A DNA stretch of 64,000 nucleotides, taken from Symbiopectobacterium purcellii_A (GTDB taxonomy: Bacteria > Pseudomonadota > Gammaproteobacteria > Enterobacterales > Enterobacteriaceae). Positions 34,839 to 44,235 of the stretch are shown one piece after another (positions within the stretch are counted from its first letter, which is position 1; each line of letters starts with the position of its first letter). The notes beneath the pieces are model-generated. The model made no database searches and was not told the origin of the DNA. It saw only the letters and a program-made list of their open reading frames with translations. The position numbers were made by a program, and so were the translations under genes. Location of the stretch: contig NZ_CP189882.1 of the NCBI RefSeq assembly GCF_052050035.1, positions 1,550,001 to 1,614,000 of the forward strand. Reading direction: 5' to 3'.

Positions 34839-35306
34839 AGGCTTTTATCAGTGTTAGATGGCGATGCATACAGGCTGGCAGTGTTATGCCTGAGCACTGG
34901 CGCACGATGGGGTGAGGCCAGCTCACTACGGGCTGAACAAGTGATAAACAGCAGGGTAACATTCATGGAAACGAAAAACGGCAAGAACCGAACGATCCCC
35001 ATATCGGAGGAAGTTTCACAGATCATCAAAACCAGTGAAACCGGAAAGCTGTTTAAAGTGGATTATCCGGCGTTCTGTGAGCAAATCAGGGCAGTAAAGC
35101 CAGACATTCCAAAAGGCCAGGCATCACACATTTTGCGCCACACGTTTGCCAGTCATTTTGTGATGAATGGAGGGAACTTGGTAGCGTTACAGCAGATCTT
35201 AGGGCACGCCAGCATACAGCAAACTATGACGTATGCTCACCTTGCCCCGGACTACCTGCAACATGCAATTACCCTCAACCCATTGCGAGGGAAAATTGAT
35301 GTTTAA
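34839..35306 (+). pseudogene. P2-type phage integrase, C-terminal half
   Basis: A tyrosine recombinase catalytic domain: RLAVLCLSTGARWGEASSLR (Arg), ILRHTFASHFVMNGG (HxxR box), ILGHASIQQTMTYAHLAPDY (His and nucleophile Tyr), ending LNPLRGKIDV. It resembles the integrase of phage P2 through the whole domain. The N-terminal arm-binding and core-binding parts are cut off by IS3-b. It points toward the cpxP/CpxQ locus about 1.4 kb away (about 0.1 kb once IS5-a is discounted), as an integrase next to its att site would. Confidence 0.85.
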
Positions 35307-35395
35307 GATCAAACTAGTTGCTGAATAGAGACTTGCATTTTTTGTCAGGCTATTGAGAATAAAAAGAGGTTTAACTTAGAGAATAAAGGTTTGAA

Positions 35396-36493
35396 ATGAT
35401 CAACAAAGAGCGGTTGTTACGAGATAATCGTTTATGTAAAGCAATCATTGGATTATCAGTCGAAGAATTGAAAAATTTAGCCGCTGAATTTTCAGCTTGT
35501 TATTTGATTTATCGGAAAAAGAATCGAAAAGATCACGAGCGACAGATGGGTGCAGGGCAGAAAGGATTTATCCCAACCCCATTAGATAAACTGCTTTTTA
35601 TTTTATTGTATTTAAAATGTTATCCGACCTATGATTTGCAAGGACTTCTTTTTGGTTTAGATAGAACACGGGTATGTCGCTGGGTAAAAATATTATTGCC
35701 GGTTTTAGAGGGCTTTGTTGAATAATTTAACCGTTTGATTTACATCTTCTTTAGTTAGAATGCATTTACAGAGAATGTATTTTGTTAGAACGACAAATCA
35801 AATAGTTAGCACAATAAAAAGCATTCCGAGAGGAAAAATTAGTCGTTGAAATTTTATAATGCTTATATAAATCAGTATCTTAAATTATTCAACAAAGCCG
35901 TTTTAGAGATGACCTTGGGGCGAGAATGTGTTTTGCCCGCTCGTCAAATTCGCTCTGCTGAGGAATTTTTTCGCGCCTTTCCTGGAGTTAAAGACGTCTT
36001 TATTGATGGGACAGAGCGACCTGTCCAAAAGCCTAAGAATCTGCGTCGGCGAAAAAAAATGTATTCGGGAAAGAAAAGACAGACCACTCGAAAAGAGCTT
36101 ATTATGACTGACGAAACAAGGCAAATTGGATTTATCCCCATGAGCAAAAATGGGCGCCGTCACGATAAACGCTTACTCGATAAAGTCGATATAATTCGCC
36201 ATATTCCTCCTGAGGTAACCATCTGGGCAGATACCGGTTTTCAAGGTATAGATAAACAGCATCCTAATACACAAATCCCAAAAAAAGGAACTCGAAAAAG
36301 ACCTTTATCGCCTGAACAAAAACAAGAAAATAAAATAATCTCGGGCATCCGTATTACAGTTGAACACGCCATCGCGGGTATCAAGCGCCTCGGTTGCATG
36401 ACCCAAATTTTACGGAATCGTAGACCCTTTATTGATGATACCTTCTTACTCCTTAGCGCCGGTCTTTGGAATTTCCATCTCAGAACAGCGTAA
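35396..36493 (+). pseudogene. IS5-a transposase, split by MITE-B
   Basis: Codons 1-106 (to LLPVLE) precede MITE-B, and the rest (MTLGRECVLPARQIRSAEEF ... NFHLRTA) follows it. A 215-codon frame starts inside the MITE and reads into the catalytic part, so a truncated protein lacking the helix-turn-helix is possible. Confidence 0.88.
35711..35899 (+). mobile_element. MITE-B copy 2
   Basis: 189 bp with target repeat GTTTTAGAG at 35702-35710 and 35900-35908 inside IS5-a. Confidence 0.93.
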
Positions 36494-36668
36494 AATTTAC
36501 TTCAATCACCGAAACACCCTTATTTCACTATTAAGCAACACGCTTATCGTCCACATGTCGTCCACACTTGCGGAAAATGGCCCATTACTGACCACTATTT
36601 AACCGCTTGTGATTGCTTGTAATCGCTTAACAGGCAATTGTTTTTGAAAGCATTATCTGAAAAACCGC

Positions 36669-36733
36669 AAAAAAAAGGCCCTCCATCATGGAGGGCTAAA
36701 AGACAGGGATTGTGTCTATGGCAAGGAAATCAA
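36669..36733 (-). ncRNA. cpxQ: CpxQ small RNA (3' UTR of cpxP)
   Basis: On the minus strand the sequence contains TCCTTGCCATAGACAC, then AATCCCTGTCTT. From memory of the published E. coli sRNA this differs from CpxQ at one base in about 27. It ends in a strong hairpin (GCCCTCC/GGAGGGC) and eight Ts. In E. coli CpxQ is cut from the cpxP mRNA by RNase E, binds Hfq and represses envelope mRNAs. It lies about 45 bp after the cpxP stop as expected. The seed is preserved although the cpxP reading frame is dead. Confidence 0.85.
36678..36697 (-). terminator. Terminator of cpxP/CpxQ
   Basis: A 7-bp GC stem (GCCCTCC, loop ATCAT, GGAGGGC) followed on the minus strand by a run of Ts (36669-36676). Confidence 0.8.
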
Positions 36734-36774
36734 CTTCTTACTACTCTCACTACAGGGTTACTCAGGGATTCGGT

Positions 36775-37278
36775 TCACTGTTCAGCGCCCCAGAGGGGGG
36801 ACATGGATGCTTCAGCCTGGGATAACTGCTGCCGCATCTCGTTCATTCGCTGTTGATATCGCTGTTCAAGAACTAATTTTTTGTCTTAATTCAGCAAGTT
36901 ATACATTTTATTTCGCACACGTGTCATTTCTATCTTGCGCTCAACCTGCGCTTGCATCATCTGCGAAATCTGTTTTCTGACGGCCGCTTCATCAAATTTC
37001 TCAGCGGTCACCAAAGTATGCATTTTTTCTATATCATTTAAGTGCAGCACGGGCGCGTCTTGCCTTTCCTGTTGCATCAGGTCACGCATGTGTTTACGCT
37101 GTTGCTACGTCAGTTTCACACCGTCAAACAGACCGCGCTGACTGATGGCGTTTCGCAAGGCTGCATCGCCATGGTGCCAACCGGGTAGTGACGCACTATC
37201 GCTATCGGCTACTGATACGTTAACGACACCGAACATCAGCAATGAAATGAGAGAGATTTTTATGCGCCGTAGCATCAT
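36775..37278 (-). pseudogene. cpxP: Periplasmic adaptor CpxP, two nonsense codons
   Basis: CpxP is the periplasmic inhibitor of CpxA and a delivery factor for misfolded pili. The 167-codon frame has a signal peptide (MMLRRIKISLISLLMFGVVN), then SLPGWHHGDAALRNAISQRG and GVKLT. A TAG follows where homologues have a Glu/Gln, then QQRKHMRDLMQQERQD (the first LTxxQ-type helix), VTAEKFDEAAVRKQISQMM and KMYNLLN. A TAA comes next, then DKKLVLEQRYQQRMNEMRQQ. Length and register match the E. coli protein, so these are point nonsense mutations. It is divergent from cpxR with a CpxR box in between. Confidence 0.88.
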
Positions 37279-37358
37279 CACCCCCCGGTATAATGCGCCA
37301 ATCTGTGAATCAATGAACACAAGTCTAAACACCTTGCTGCAAACATGCGTCAGAGGAT

Positions 37359-37373
37359 GTAAAACTACGTAAA
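37359..37373 (+). promoter_or_regulatory. CpxR-binding site between cpxP and cpxRA
   Basis: GTAAA-ACTAC-GTAAA, a perfect tandem CpxR box (GTAAA-N5-GTAAA). It sits 55 bp before the cpxR ATG and about 80 bp from the cpxP start, as for the autoregulated cpxP/cpxRA promoter region. Confidence 0.9.
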
Positions 37374-37427
37374 GTCATGGAATAGCGTCGATCTATGACG
37401 TATTTTTCCCCTGGAGGTAGCCTAATC

Positions 37428-38126
37428 ATGAACAAGATTCTGTTGGTGGATGACGACAAAGAACTCACCGCTTTGTTGAAAGAGTTGCTCGAAATGGAAG
37501 GCTTTAACGTTGTCGTTGCCCACGATGGCGAACAGGCATTAAACGTATTGGACAGTACGGTAGATTTGCTGCTGTTGGACGTCATGATGCCGAAGAAAAA
37601 CGGCATCGACACCTTGAAAGAGGTGCGGCAGCAGCATCAGACGCCCGTCATCATGCTAACCGCTCGCGGTAGCGAACTGGATCGCGTTCTGGGGCTGGAA
37701 CTGGGGGCAGATGACTATCTGCCTAAACCGTTTAACGATCGTGAACTGGTGGCCCGCATTCGCGCCATTTTACGCCGCTCATCGTGGACTGAGCAGCAGC
37801 AGACCACGGATAACGGTTCACCGACCCTTGAAGTGGACGGTCTGCGCCTCAATCCGGGGCGTCAGGAAGCGAGCTTCGACACCGAAGTTCTGGATTTCAC
37901 TGGCACCGAGTTTACGCTGCTCTACCTGCTAGCGCAGCGGTTGGGACAAGTGGTGTCGCGCGAACATCTCAGTCAGGAAGTGCTGGGTAAACGTCTGACG
38001 CCGTTCGATCGTGCGATAGACATGCACATTTCCAACCTGCGACGTAAACTGCCGGAACGTAAGGACGGGCAACCCTGGTTTAAGACGCTGCGTGGACGTG
38101 GTTATTTAATGGTATCAACAAGTTAA
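37428..38126 (+). CDS. cpxR: Envelope-stress response regulator CpxR
   Basis: An OmpR-family regulator activated by CpxA. It starts at MNKILLVDDDKELTALLKEL after GGAGG; the frame is open upstream without similarity. The receiver domain has Asp51 in LLLLDVMMPKK, with Thr in IMLTARG and Lys in YLPKPFND. The C-terminal winged helix ends ISNLRRKLPERKDGQPWFKT. The 232 residues match E. coli. A CpxR box lies upstream, and cpxA follows after 16 bp. Confidence 0.97.
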   Translation: MNKILLVDDDKELTALLKELLEMEGFNVVVAHDGEQALNVLDSTVDLLLLDVMMPKKNGIDTLKEVRQQHQTPVIMLTARGSELDRVLGLELGADDYLPKPFNDRELVARIRAILRRSSWTEQQQTTDNGSPTLEVDGLRLNPGRQEASFDTEVLDFTGTEFTLLYLLAQRLGQVVSREHLSQEVLGKRLTPFDRAIDMHISNLRRKLPERKDGQPWFKTLRGRGYLMVSTS

Positions 38127-38142
38127 GATAGGTATCTGCGGC

Positions 38143-39516
38143 GTGATCGACAGTTTGACTTCGCGCATTTTCGCCATTTTCTGGCTGACGCTGGCGTTGG
38201 TACTAATGCTGGTGCTGATGTTGCCCAAGCTGGACTCACGCCAGATGACGGCGCTGCTGGAAAATGAGTATCGTCAGGGCGTGATGCTGGAGCAGCATAT
38301 CGAAGCCGATCTTGCCGCCGATCCGCCCAACGATCTGTTTTGGTGGCGACGCCTGTTTCGCGTGATCGAAAAATGGTCACCGCCGGGGCAGCGTCTGGTT
38401 TTCGTCACAAGCGAAGGGCGCATTTTCGGTACGCTGCAAAAAACCGAAATGCAGATTGTGCGTAACTTTATCGGCCAGTCCGATAATGCCGACCATCCGC
38501 AGAAGAAAAATTATGGCCGGCTCGAGCTGCTTGGGCCGTTTTCCGTGCGCGACGGTGAGGATAATTACCAGGTTTACCTGATCCGCATGGCCAACAGCCC
38601 GCAGTCCGATTTTATCAATTTGCTGCTGGACCGCCCGCTGCTGTTACTGATTGTCACCATGCTAATCAGCACACCGCTGCTGCTCTGGTTGGCCTGGAGC
38701 CTGGCAAAACCGGCACGTAAGCTGAAAATTGCTGCGGATGAAGTGGCGCAAGGCAACCTGCGCCAGCACCCCGAACTGGAAGCCGGGCCGCAAGAGTTCC
38801 TTGCCACTGGCGTCAGCTTTAACCAAATGGTCAGCGCGCTGGAACGCATGGTGACCGCGCAACAACGTCTGCTTTCTGATATTTCCCATGAGCTGCGCAC
38901 GCCGTTGACACGCTTGCAATTGGCTTCCGCGTTACTGCGCCGTCGCCAGGGCGAGAACAACGAGCTGAACCGCATTGAAACCGAAACGCAGCGGCTGGAC
39001 AGCATGATCAACGACCTGTTGGTGTTATCGCGTAATCAGCACAAGAACGAGCTGGGGCGTGAATATATCCGTGCCGACGAACTGTGGGGAGATGTGCTGG
39101 ACGATGCCCGTTTTGAAGCCGAGCAAATGGGCAAAACGCTGGACGTGCCCTATCCACCCGGCCCCTGGCCGCTGTTCGGTAACCGTTCCGCACTGGAAAG
39201 CGCCTTCGAAAACGTGGTGCGCAACGCCCTGCGTTACTCAAACACGCATATCAGCGTCGCCTTTGCCGTTGATAATCAAGGATTCACCATTAACGTTGAC
39301 GATGATGGCCCTGGCGTTAACCCTGAAGATCGCGAGCAAATCTTCCGTCCGTTCTATCGCACCGATGAAGCGCGCGATCGGGCATCGGGCGGCACGGGGC
39401 TAGGGTTGGCGATTGTGGAGAATGCGATTACGCAACATAAAGGCTGGGTTAAAGCAGGAGACAGCCCGTTAGGGGGGTTGCGTCTGACCATCTGGCTGCC
39501 GCTAAACGAACGCTAA
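38143..39516 (+). CDS. cpxA: Sensor histidine kinase CpxA
   Basis: An inner-membrane envelope-stress sensor, kinase and phosphatase for CpxR. It starts at GTG. There are two membrane segments (about 7-29 and 164-184) around a periplasmic sensor domain. HAMP, the H-box LLSDISHELRTPLTRLQ near residue 248, the N-box NVVRNALRYSN, DDDGPGV and GGTGLGLAIVENA follow. The length of 457 equals E. coli CpxA. With CpxP lost, off-state inhibition by CpxP would be absent while CpxRA itself looks functional. Confidence 0.97.
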   Translation: MIDSLTSRIFAIFWLTLALVLMLVLMLPKLDSRQMTALLENEYRQGVMLEQHIEADLAADPPNDLFWWRRLFRVIEKWSPPGQRLVFVTSEGRIFGTLQKTEMQIVRNFIGQSDNADHPQKKNYGRLELLGPFSVRDGEDNYQVYLIRMANSPQSDFINLLLDRPLLLLIVTMLISTPLLLWLAWSLAKPARKLKIAADEVAQGNLRQHPELEAGPQEFLATGVSFNQMVSALERMVTAQQRLLSDISHELRTPLTRLQLASALLRRRQGENNELNRIETETQRLDSMINDLLVLSRNQHKNELGREYIRADELWGDVLDDARFEAEQMGKTLDVPYPPGPWPLFGNRSALESAFENVVRNALRYSNTHISVAFAVDNQGFTINVDDDGPGVNPEDREQIFRPFYRTDEARDRASGGTGLGLAIVENAITQHKGWVKAGDSPLGGLRLTIWLPLNER

Positions 39517-39560
39517 GCACAAAATAACGAACTGGGGTACGGCGCGTATGCGCCGCCCCG

Positions 39561-39962
39561 CTAGCGCATACGCTGAATCACTTGCAGCAGTTCTGCTATC
39601 GCGTCTTCCCCGCCATCGTCCAATACCGCCTTACGCACGCAACCGTTGGTGTGATCGGCCAGCAATTGGTTGGCGACAGCGTTAAGGGCGGAACGCGCCG
39701 CAGAAATCTGATTAAGGATATCAACGCAATAACGGTCTTGCTCGATCATCTGACCGATACCGTTAACCTGACCGTTGATCCGGTTGAGCCGGTTCAGCAG
39801 CGCTTTCTTACGCGGCTGAACCACACGGCGCACGCCCGGTTCATCGGCAGAATTGGCCGCTTCCGTGTCAGCGGCACAAAACTCGCATTTACGCGACGAC
39901 GTCAAAGACGAGTCCTTCGACAGTGTCGCGGAAGACGTCTGGGTTGGCTTTTTCTGTCTCAT
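39561..39962 (-). CDS. CsoR/RcnR-family copper-responsive repressor
   Basis: A DUF156-type all-helical metal-sensing repressor. The core reads KALLNRLNRINGQVNGIGQM, DRYCVDILNQISAARSALNA and LADHTNGCVRKAVL. The Cys, His and Cys at the expected places (YC..., DH..., GC) give the copper-binding fingerprint of CsoR. The long N-terminus overlaps the copZ end by 74 bp; a GTG at VRRVVQPRKK is an alternative start. It lies downstream of copA-copZ on one strand, and the palindrome before copA is a plausible target. Confidence 0.78.
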   Translation of the reverse strand: MRQKKPTQTSSATLSKDSSLTSSRKCEFCAADTEAANSADEPGVRRVVQPRKKALLNRLNRINGQVNGIGQMIEQDRYCVDILNQISAARSALNAVANQLLADHTNGCVRKAVLDDGGEDAIAELLQVIQRMR

Positions 39963-40195
39963 TGTACTCCACGTTTACCAGACCGGTTTCCAGCGTGACC
40001 TGCACACCCTGAACCCCATTGAGCGCTTCCAGCGCGTTCTTGACCTTACTGGCGCAGCCGCCGCAGGACATATAGCCAAGCGACATTATTTTGATAACAG
40101 CCAACTATGCTTCTTTGCCGCATATCAGGGCATAGGATGTAATCATTTTTAAGTCGGTTGGCTATACCTTCGACGTTGATTGTAGCATAGGACAT
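39889..40195 (-). pseudogene. copZ: Copper chaperone CopZ-like, 5' end split by MITE-A
   Basis: A heavy-metal-associated (HMA) domain protein. Without the MITE the frame is MSYATINVEGMSCGGCASKV ... NPDVFRDTVEGLVFDVVA, 70 residues, with the copper-binding MSCGGC motif. MITE-A enters between the first beta strand and the motif. The ORF downstream stays open into the MITE, where a TTG (40102-40104) could start MAVIKIMSLGYMSCGGC. A modified chaperone might therefore still be made. It belongs to the copA-copZ-csoR-like run. Confidence 0.8.
40073..40164 (+). mobile_element. MITE-A copy 7
   Basis: 92 bp with TA at 40071-40072 and 40165-40166, in copZ. It has a unique base change (CCAACTATG where others have CCAGCTATG) that turns a CTG into TTG on the copZ strand. 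Confidence 0.93.
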
Positions 40196-40252
40196 AAAAT
40201 ACTCTCCATTTCACATTGTGTGACACCGGGCGGAGCGGTAAGGCTCAGAATA

Positions 40253-42734
40253 TCAATCGCGCCGGGTCGGTTTCCAATGACGTAACAGCAATGAATTGCT
40301 CAGCACCGAAATCGAACTGAGCGCCATGGCACTCCCGGCAATAACCGGATTCAGTAACGACAACGCCGCCAGCGGAATGCCCAGCACGTTGTAGAAAAAC
40401 GCAAAAAACAGATTCTGTTTCACCTTGCCAAGCGTCGCACGCGACAGGCTGATGGCATCCAGCAGGCTATCAAGACGGTTACGCATCAGCACCACATCCG
40501 CCGTATCCAGCGCAATGTCCGAGCCCGCGCCAATGGCGAAGCCCACATCCGCCGCCGCCAATGCGGGCGCATCATTGATACCGTCGCCCACCATACCGAC
40601 ACAGCGTCCACTGGCCTGAAGGCGCTGTATCTCCGCCGCTTTGTGCTCCGGCAGCACCTGAGCCACCACGTTGGTGATCCCCACCTGTTTGGCGATTACC
40701 GCCGCGGCACGGGGATTGTCTCCCGTCAACATCATGACCTCGATGCCTTGATGTTGCAGGTCGGCGATCGCAGTGCGTGCATCGTCGCGCACCTTGTCTG
40801 CCAGCGCAATGTACCCCAACAGAAGGCCAGCGCGAGCCACAGCAATCACCGTTTTTCTCTGCGCTTCCAGTGTGGCAATCTGCGCCTGATCGAGCACGAT
40901 GTCATTTTCATCCAGAAAACGCGGTGACCCCAACAGCCAGGTTTCACCGGCGACTTCACCTTTTACTCCCCGGCCAATCACCGCCTGAAACGCACTCACC
41001 TCGACGGCTTCCACACCGGCATCCCGCGCATGCTGTACTAGCGCTTGTCCGAGCGGGTGCTCAGAATACTGTTCCAGAGAAAGCGCGACACGCAGCAGCT
41101 CGGCGTCGGCCACCGCAGCGTCTGGCAGTACATCGCTGACCGAAGGCTTACCCTCTGTGATGGTGCCCGTTTTATCCAACACCAGCACTTGCAAGCGTTG
41201 TACTTGCTCTAACGCATTGGCATTGCGGAACAAGATACCGGCACGCGCCCCTTGCCCAGTACCCACCATTATCGCCGTCGGCGTCGCCAACCCGAGTGCA
41301 CAAGGGCAGGCAATCACCAGCACCGCCACCGCACTCACCAAACTGGAGGCCAAATCCCCGCTGATAAACCAGTGTGTCAACCAGGTCAGCAGCGCGATGG
41401 CGACTACCACCGGCACAAACACCGATGAAATTTTATCCGCCAGACGCTGTACTGCTGCTTTAGAACCCTGTGCATCTTCTACCATGCGAATAATGCGTGC
41501 CAGTGCCGTATTGCTCCCCACCCCGGTGGCTTTGACGCGCAGCATACCGCTTTGATTTATAGCCAAGCGACATTATTTTGATAACAGCCAGCTATGCTTC
41601 TTTGCCGCATATCAGGGCATAGGATGTAATCATTTTTAAGTCGGTTGGCTATAGCGTCGCACCAAACACCTCGGCACCCACCGCTTTCACCACTGGCACA
41701 CTTTCACCGGTGAGCATCGATTCATTGACCTCTGAGAGACCATCAAGAATGACGCCGTCGACAGGAATACTCTCACCGGGACGCACCACAAAGATATCGC
41801 CACTGTGCAGACTGGCCACATCGCGATCCTCAATCTCACCGTCCACTTCCACATGGGCGATGGACGGTTGCAGGTTGAGCAAGCCTTCAATGGCGGCACC
41901 GGTTTTGGTTTTCGCTCTGCTTTCCAGCAGCTTACCCAACAGCACCAGCGTAATGATCGCGGCGCTGGCTTCAAAATAGAGATGATCGTGCGGCGTGGTC
42001 AGTAATGTAAACAGACTGAACAGATAAGCTACGCTGGTCCCCAGCGTGACCAGTACGTCCATGTTGGAGGTGCCGCTGCGTAATGCGCTCCAGGCGCGGT
42101 GGTAGAAATGACGTCCGCTCCAGAACTGCACCGGCGTTGCCAACAAGGCTTGCAGCCAGCCGGGCAGTAGATGCCCACTGCCGAAAAACATCCCGACCAT
42201 TTCCGCCATCAGCGGCACAGTGAGCACAGCCGCAATCAGAAACTCGCGGCGTTCGCGCTGCCAGGCACGTTCGCGCCATTCGCGTTCCTCACCGCGCTGA
42301 GCGCCATCGACCACATGAGCCTGAAAGCCACCTTGCTCAATCGCGCGCACCATCTGTTCCGGGCTAACCACGCCGGGACGATAGCGCACACTGGCTCGGC
42401 TGCTGGCAAACAGTACCGTCGCATGTACATCCGGCAGGGCTTCGAGTGCCGCCTGAATACGTTCAGCACAGAGCTCGCTGCTCATGCCGGAGAGTTCCAA
42501 CGTGAGATTCTGTTCCACCACGTCAAAACCGACCTTATGAATCGCCGCGACCACATCCTGCACCGTACTGCTTTCCCCTTGCAGCCGGACACGCGCACGC
42601 TCGCTGGCGAAATTAACGTTGGCTTCCACCCCCGGCAAGCGGTTCAACACACGCTCAAGGCGTACTGCACAGGCCGCGCAGGACATGCCGCTAATGGGAA
42701 GGTGCAATGAGAGAGGATCGCTAGCATTATTCAT
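40253..42734 (-). pseudogene. copA: Copper-exporting P1B-type ATPase CopA, split by MITE-A
   Basis: The N-terminal part (41649-42734) has two HMA domains. The first has GMSCAACAVR; the second has GMSSELC and so lacks the CxxC pair. The first helices and the actuator domain with ESMLTGESVPV follow. The C-terminal part (40253-41566) has the transmembrane copper site VIACPCALGLATPTA, DKTGTITEGKPS with the phosphorylated Asp, SEHPLG, MLTGDNPRAA and GMVGDGINDAPAL. MITE-A lies between GAEVFGATL and NQSGMLRVKA. Both halves are undamaged otherwise and would join to about 798 residues. Separate expression of two halves is conceivable but unproven. Confidence 0.9.
41560..41651 (+). mobile_element. MITE-A copy 8
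   Basis: 92 bp with TA at 41558-41559 and 41652-41653, in copA just after the actuator domain. Confidence 0.93.
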
Positions 42735-42811
42735 TTCGTTGTTATCCTTAGACTTTCCGTTAAAAGGCGTCTATATCAGCCTTGTCGGTGAGGGGATAAC
42801 ACTCCCCCTGA

Positions 42812-42854
42812 TGTTGCTAACAATATACCCCATACGGGTATATTGTTAGCAACA
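42812..42854. promoter_or_regulatory. Perfect 19-bp inverted repeat upstream of copA, putative CsoR-type operator
   Basis: Arms TGTTGCTAACAATATACCC and its exact complement are separated by CATAC. The centre ATACCC-CATAC-GGGTAT is the GC-flanked AT pattern seen in operators of CsoR/RcnR-family repressors. It lies 78 bp upstream of the copA ATG, and a csoR-like gene ends the same gene run. Confidence 0.7.
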
Positions 42855-42869
42855 TAGTGCTAAATATAT

Positions 42870-42980
42870 TTATACCCTAAATAATTCGAGTTGCAGGAAG
42901 GCGGTACGTTCAGCCCCATCACGCCAGCGGACAGAGGCAAATCATCACAGTACACAGAAGCCTGCCGTGACTCGAATTTC
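42870..42980. repeat. Partial enteric intergenic repeat
   Basis: TATACCCTAAATAATTCGAG then TTGCAGGAAGGCGG, the same end as in the repeat at 195-396, followed by unrelated sequence and a weaker inverted CTCGAATTTCAG. The rest of 42735-43057 has only the operator palindrome. Confidence 0.5.
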
Positions 42981-43113
42981 AGTCATCTGCCTGTTGTGTT
43001 TTGCTGCTCCTTCAGTAGAGTGAGCGGTATTTCCCGCTATTTATCAGGGCAGTCAGTGGCTTTGTTGAATAAATCAGAATTAGCCGACAGGATGACTCCC
43101 TCTGCTACACCTG

Positions 43114-44235
43114 TTATCCTATCCTGACGCTGTGTGGCATACCCAACAACGTCATACGGTTCAGCGCTTTGACCATCGCTATGGCTTCACCTACTTGAGC
43201 CTCATAGTCACGCAGGCTCAGATGGCCACCCAGCAAAGTTTTTATGCGGAACATCGCTGTTTCTGCCACTGAACGCCGGTGATAACCCACTTTCTTTTTC
43301 CACATATCATTATTCCCGCTCAGACGCTGATTCGCCACCGCATGGTTACGTTCATGGTACTTGTCCGGCCAGTATTTGGCTCCGCTTCGCGGCGGGATAA
43401 GGGGCCTGATTTTCTTTCTTAGCAACGCATCGTGGCAGTAACGGGCGTCATAAGCACCGTCTGCTGACACTTCCCTGATTTTTCGGTGGGTTTGGTTAAT
43501 CAGGCCCGGCAGTGCCTGCGCATCTGTCGTTCCGCTGAGCGATAAGTCGGCACAGATAATCTCATGCGTCGCACTGTCTGCTGCCAGATGAAGCTTGCGC
43601 CACACTCGTCGTCTGTCAGCCCCATGCTGCCTGACTTTCCATTCACCTTCGCCAAAGACCTTCAGACCGGTACTGTCGATGACCAGATGCGAGATTTCAC
43701 CACGCGTTGGCGTTTTTATGCTGATAGGCTTTGTTGAATAATTTAAGATACTGATTTATATAAGCATTATAAAATTTCAACGACTAATTTTTCCTCTCGG
43801 AATGCTTTTTATTGTGCTAACTATTTGATTTGTCGTTCTAACAAAATACATTCTCTGTAAATGCATTCTAACTAAAGAAGATGTAAATCAAACGGTTAAA
43901 TTATTCAACAAAGCCATGCTGATACTGACGGTTTTTGCCCGCCGACTGACCAGAGAGTAGTCCGGGCAGCGCAGTGGCAGGCTCATCAGTGTAAAAACCG
44001 AGTCGACAAAGCCCTGTAATGCCCGGAGCGACAGGTTAAACACGCGCTTTATCATCAAAACCGTGGTAACAGCCATATCGGTGTAGTAAAGCGGCCGACC
44101 ACGACCTTCAGGCGAAGCACTGTCAGTCCATGCAGCGATGGCGGACTCATCAAGCCAGACCGTCAGGGAGCCGCGTTGTCTGAGTGCTTTGTTGTAGGTG
44201 GGCCAGTTGGTGATTTTAAACTTTTGCTTTGCCAT
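43114..44235 (-). pseudogene. IS903-like transposase, split by MITE-B
   Basis: The N-terminal 110 codons (MAKQKFKITN ... SRRAKTVSIS) lie at 43916-44235, and the remainder, with the catalytic motifs and MWRKLHLAADSATHEIICAD, at 43114-43717. The frame is intact apart from the MITE and carries few substitutions relative to 24198-25121. Confidence 0.88.
43727..43915 (-). mobile_element. MITE-B copy 3
   Basis: 189 bp with target repeat ATGCTGATA at 43718-43726 and 43916-43924, inside the transposase gene of IS5-b, whose ends it shares. Confidence 0.93.

Larger units (their letters stand above)
35311..36545 (+). mobile_element. IS5-a copy 2, carrying MITE-B
   Basis: 1037 bp plus MITE-B (189 bp) and its 9-bp repeat. 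The 3-bp target repeat ATC lies at 35308-35310 and 36546-36548, just after the integrase stop codon. Confidence 0.93.

Noticed and set aside
36546..36668. A small plus-strand gene between IS5-a and CpxQ
   Set aside because: The frame around 36638-36856 runs antisense to CpxQ and cpxP and has no similarity; the region is better explained as phage/att flank.
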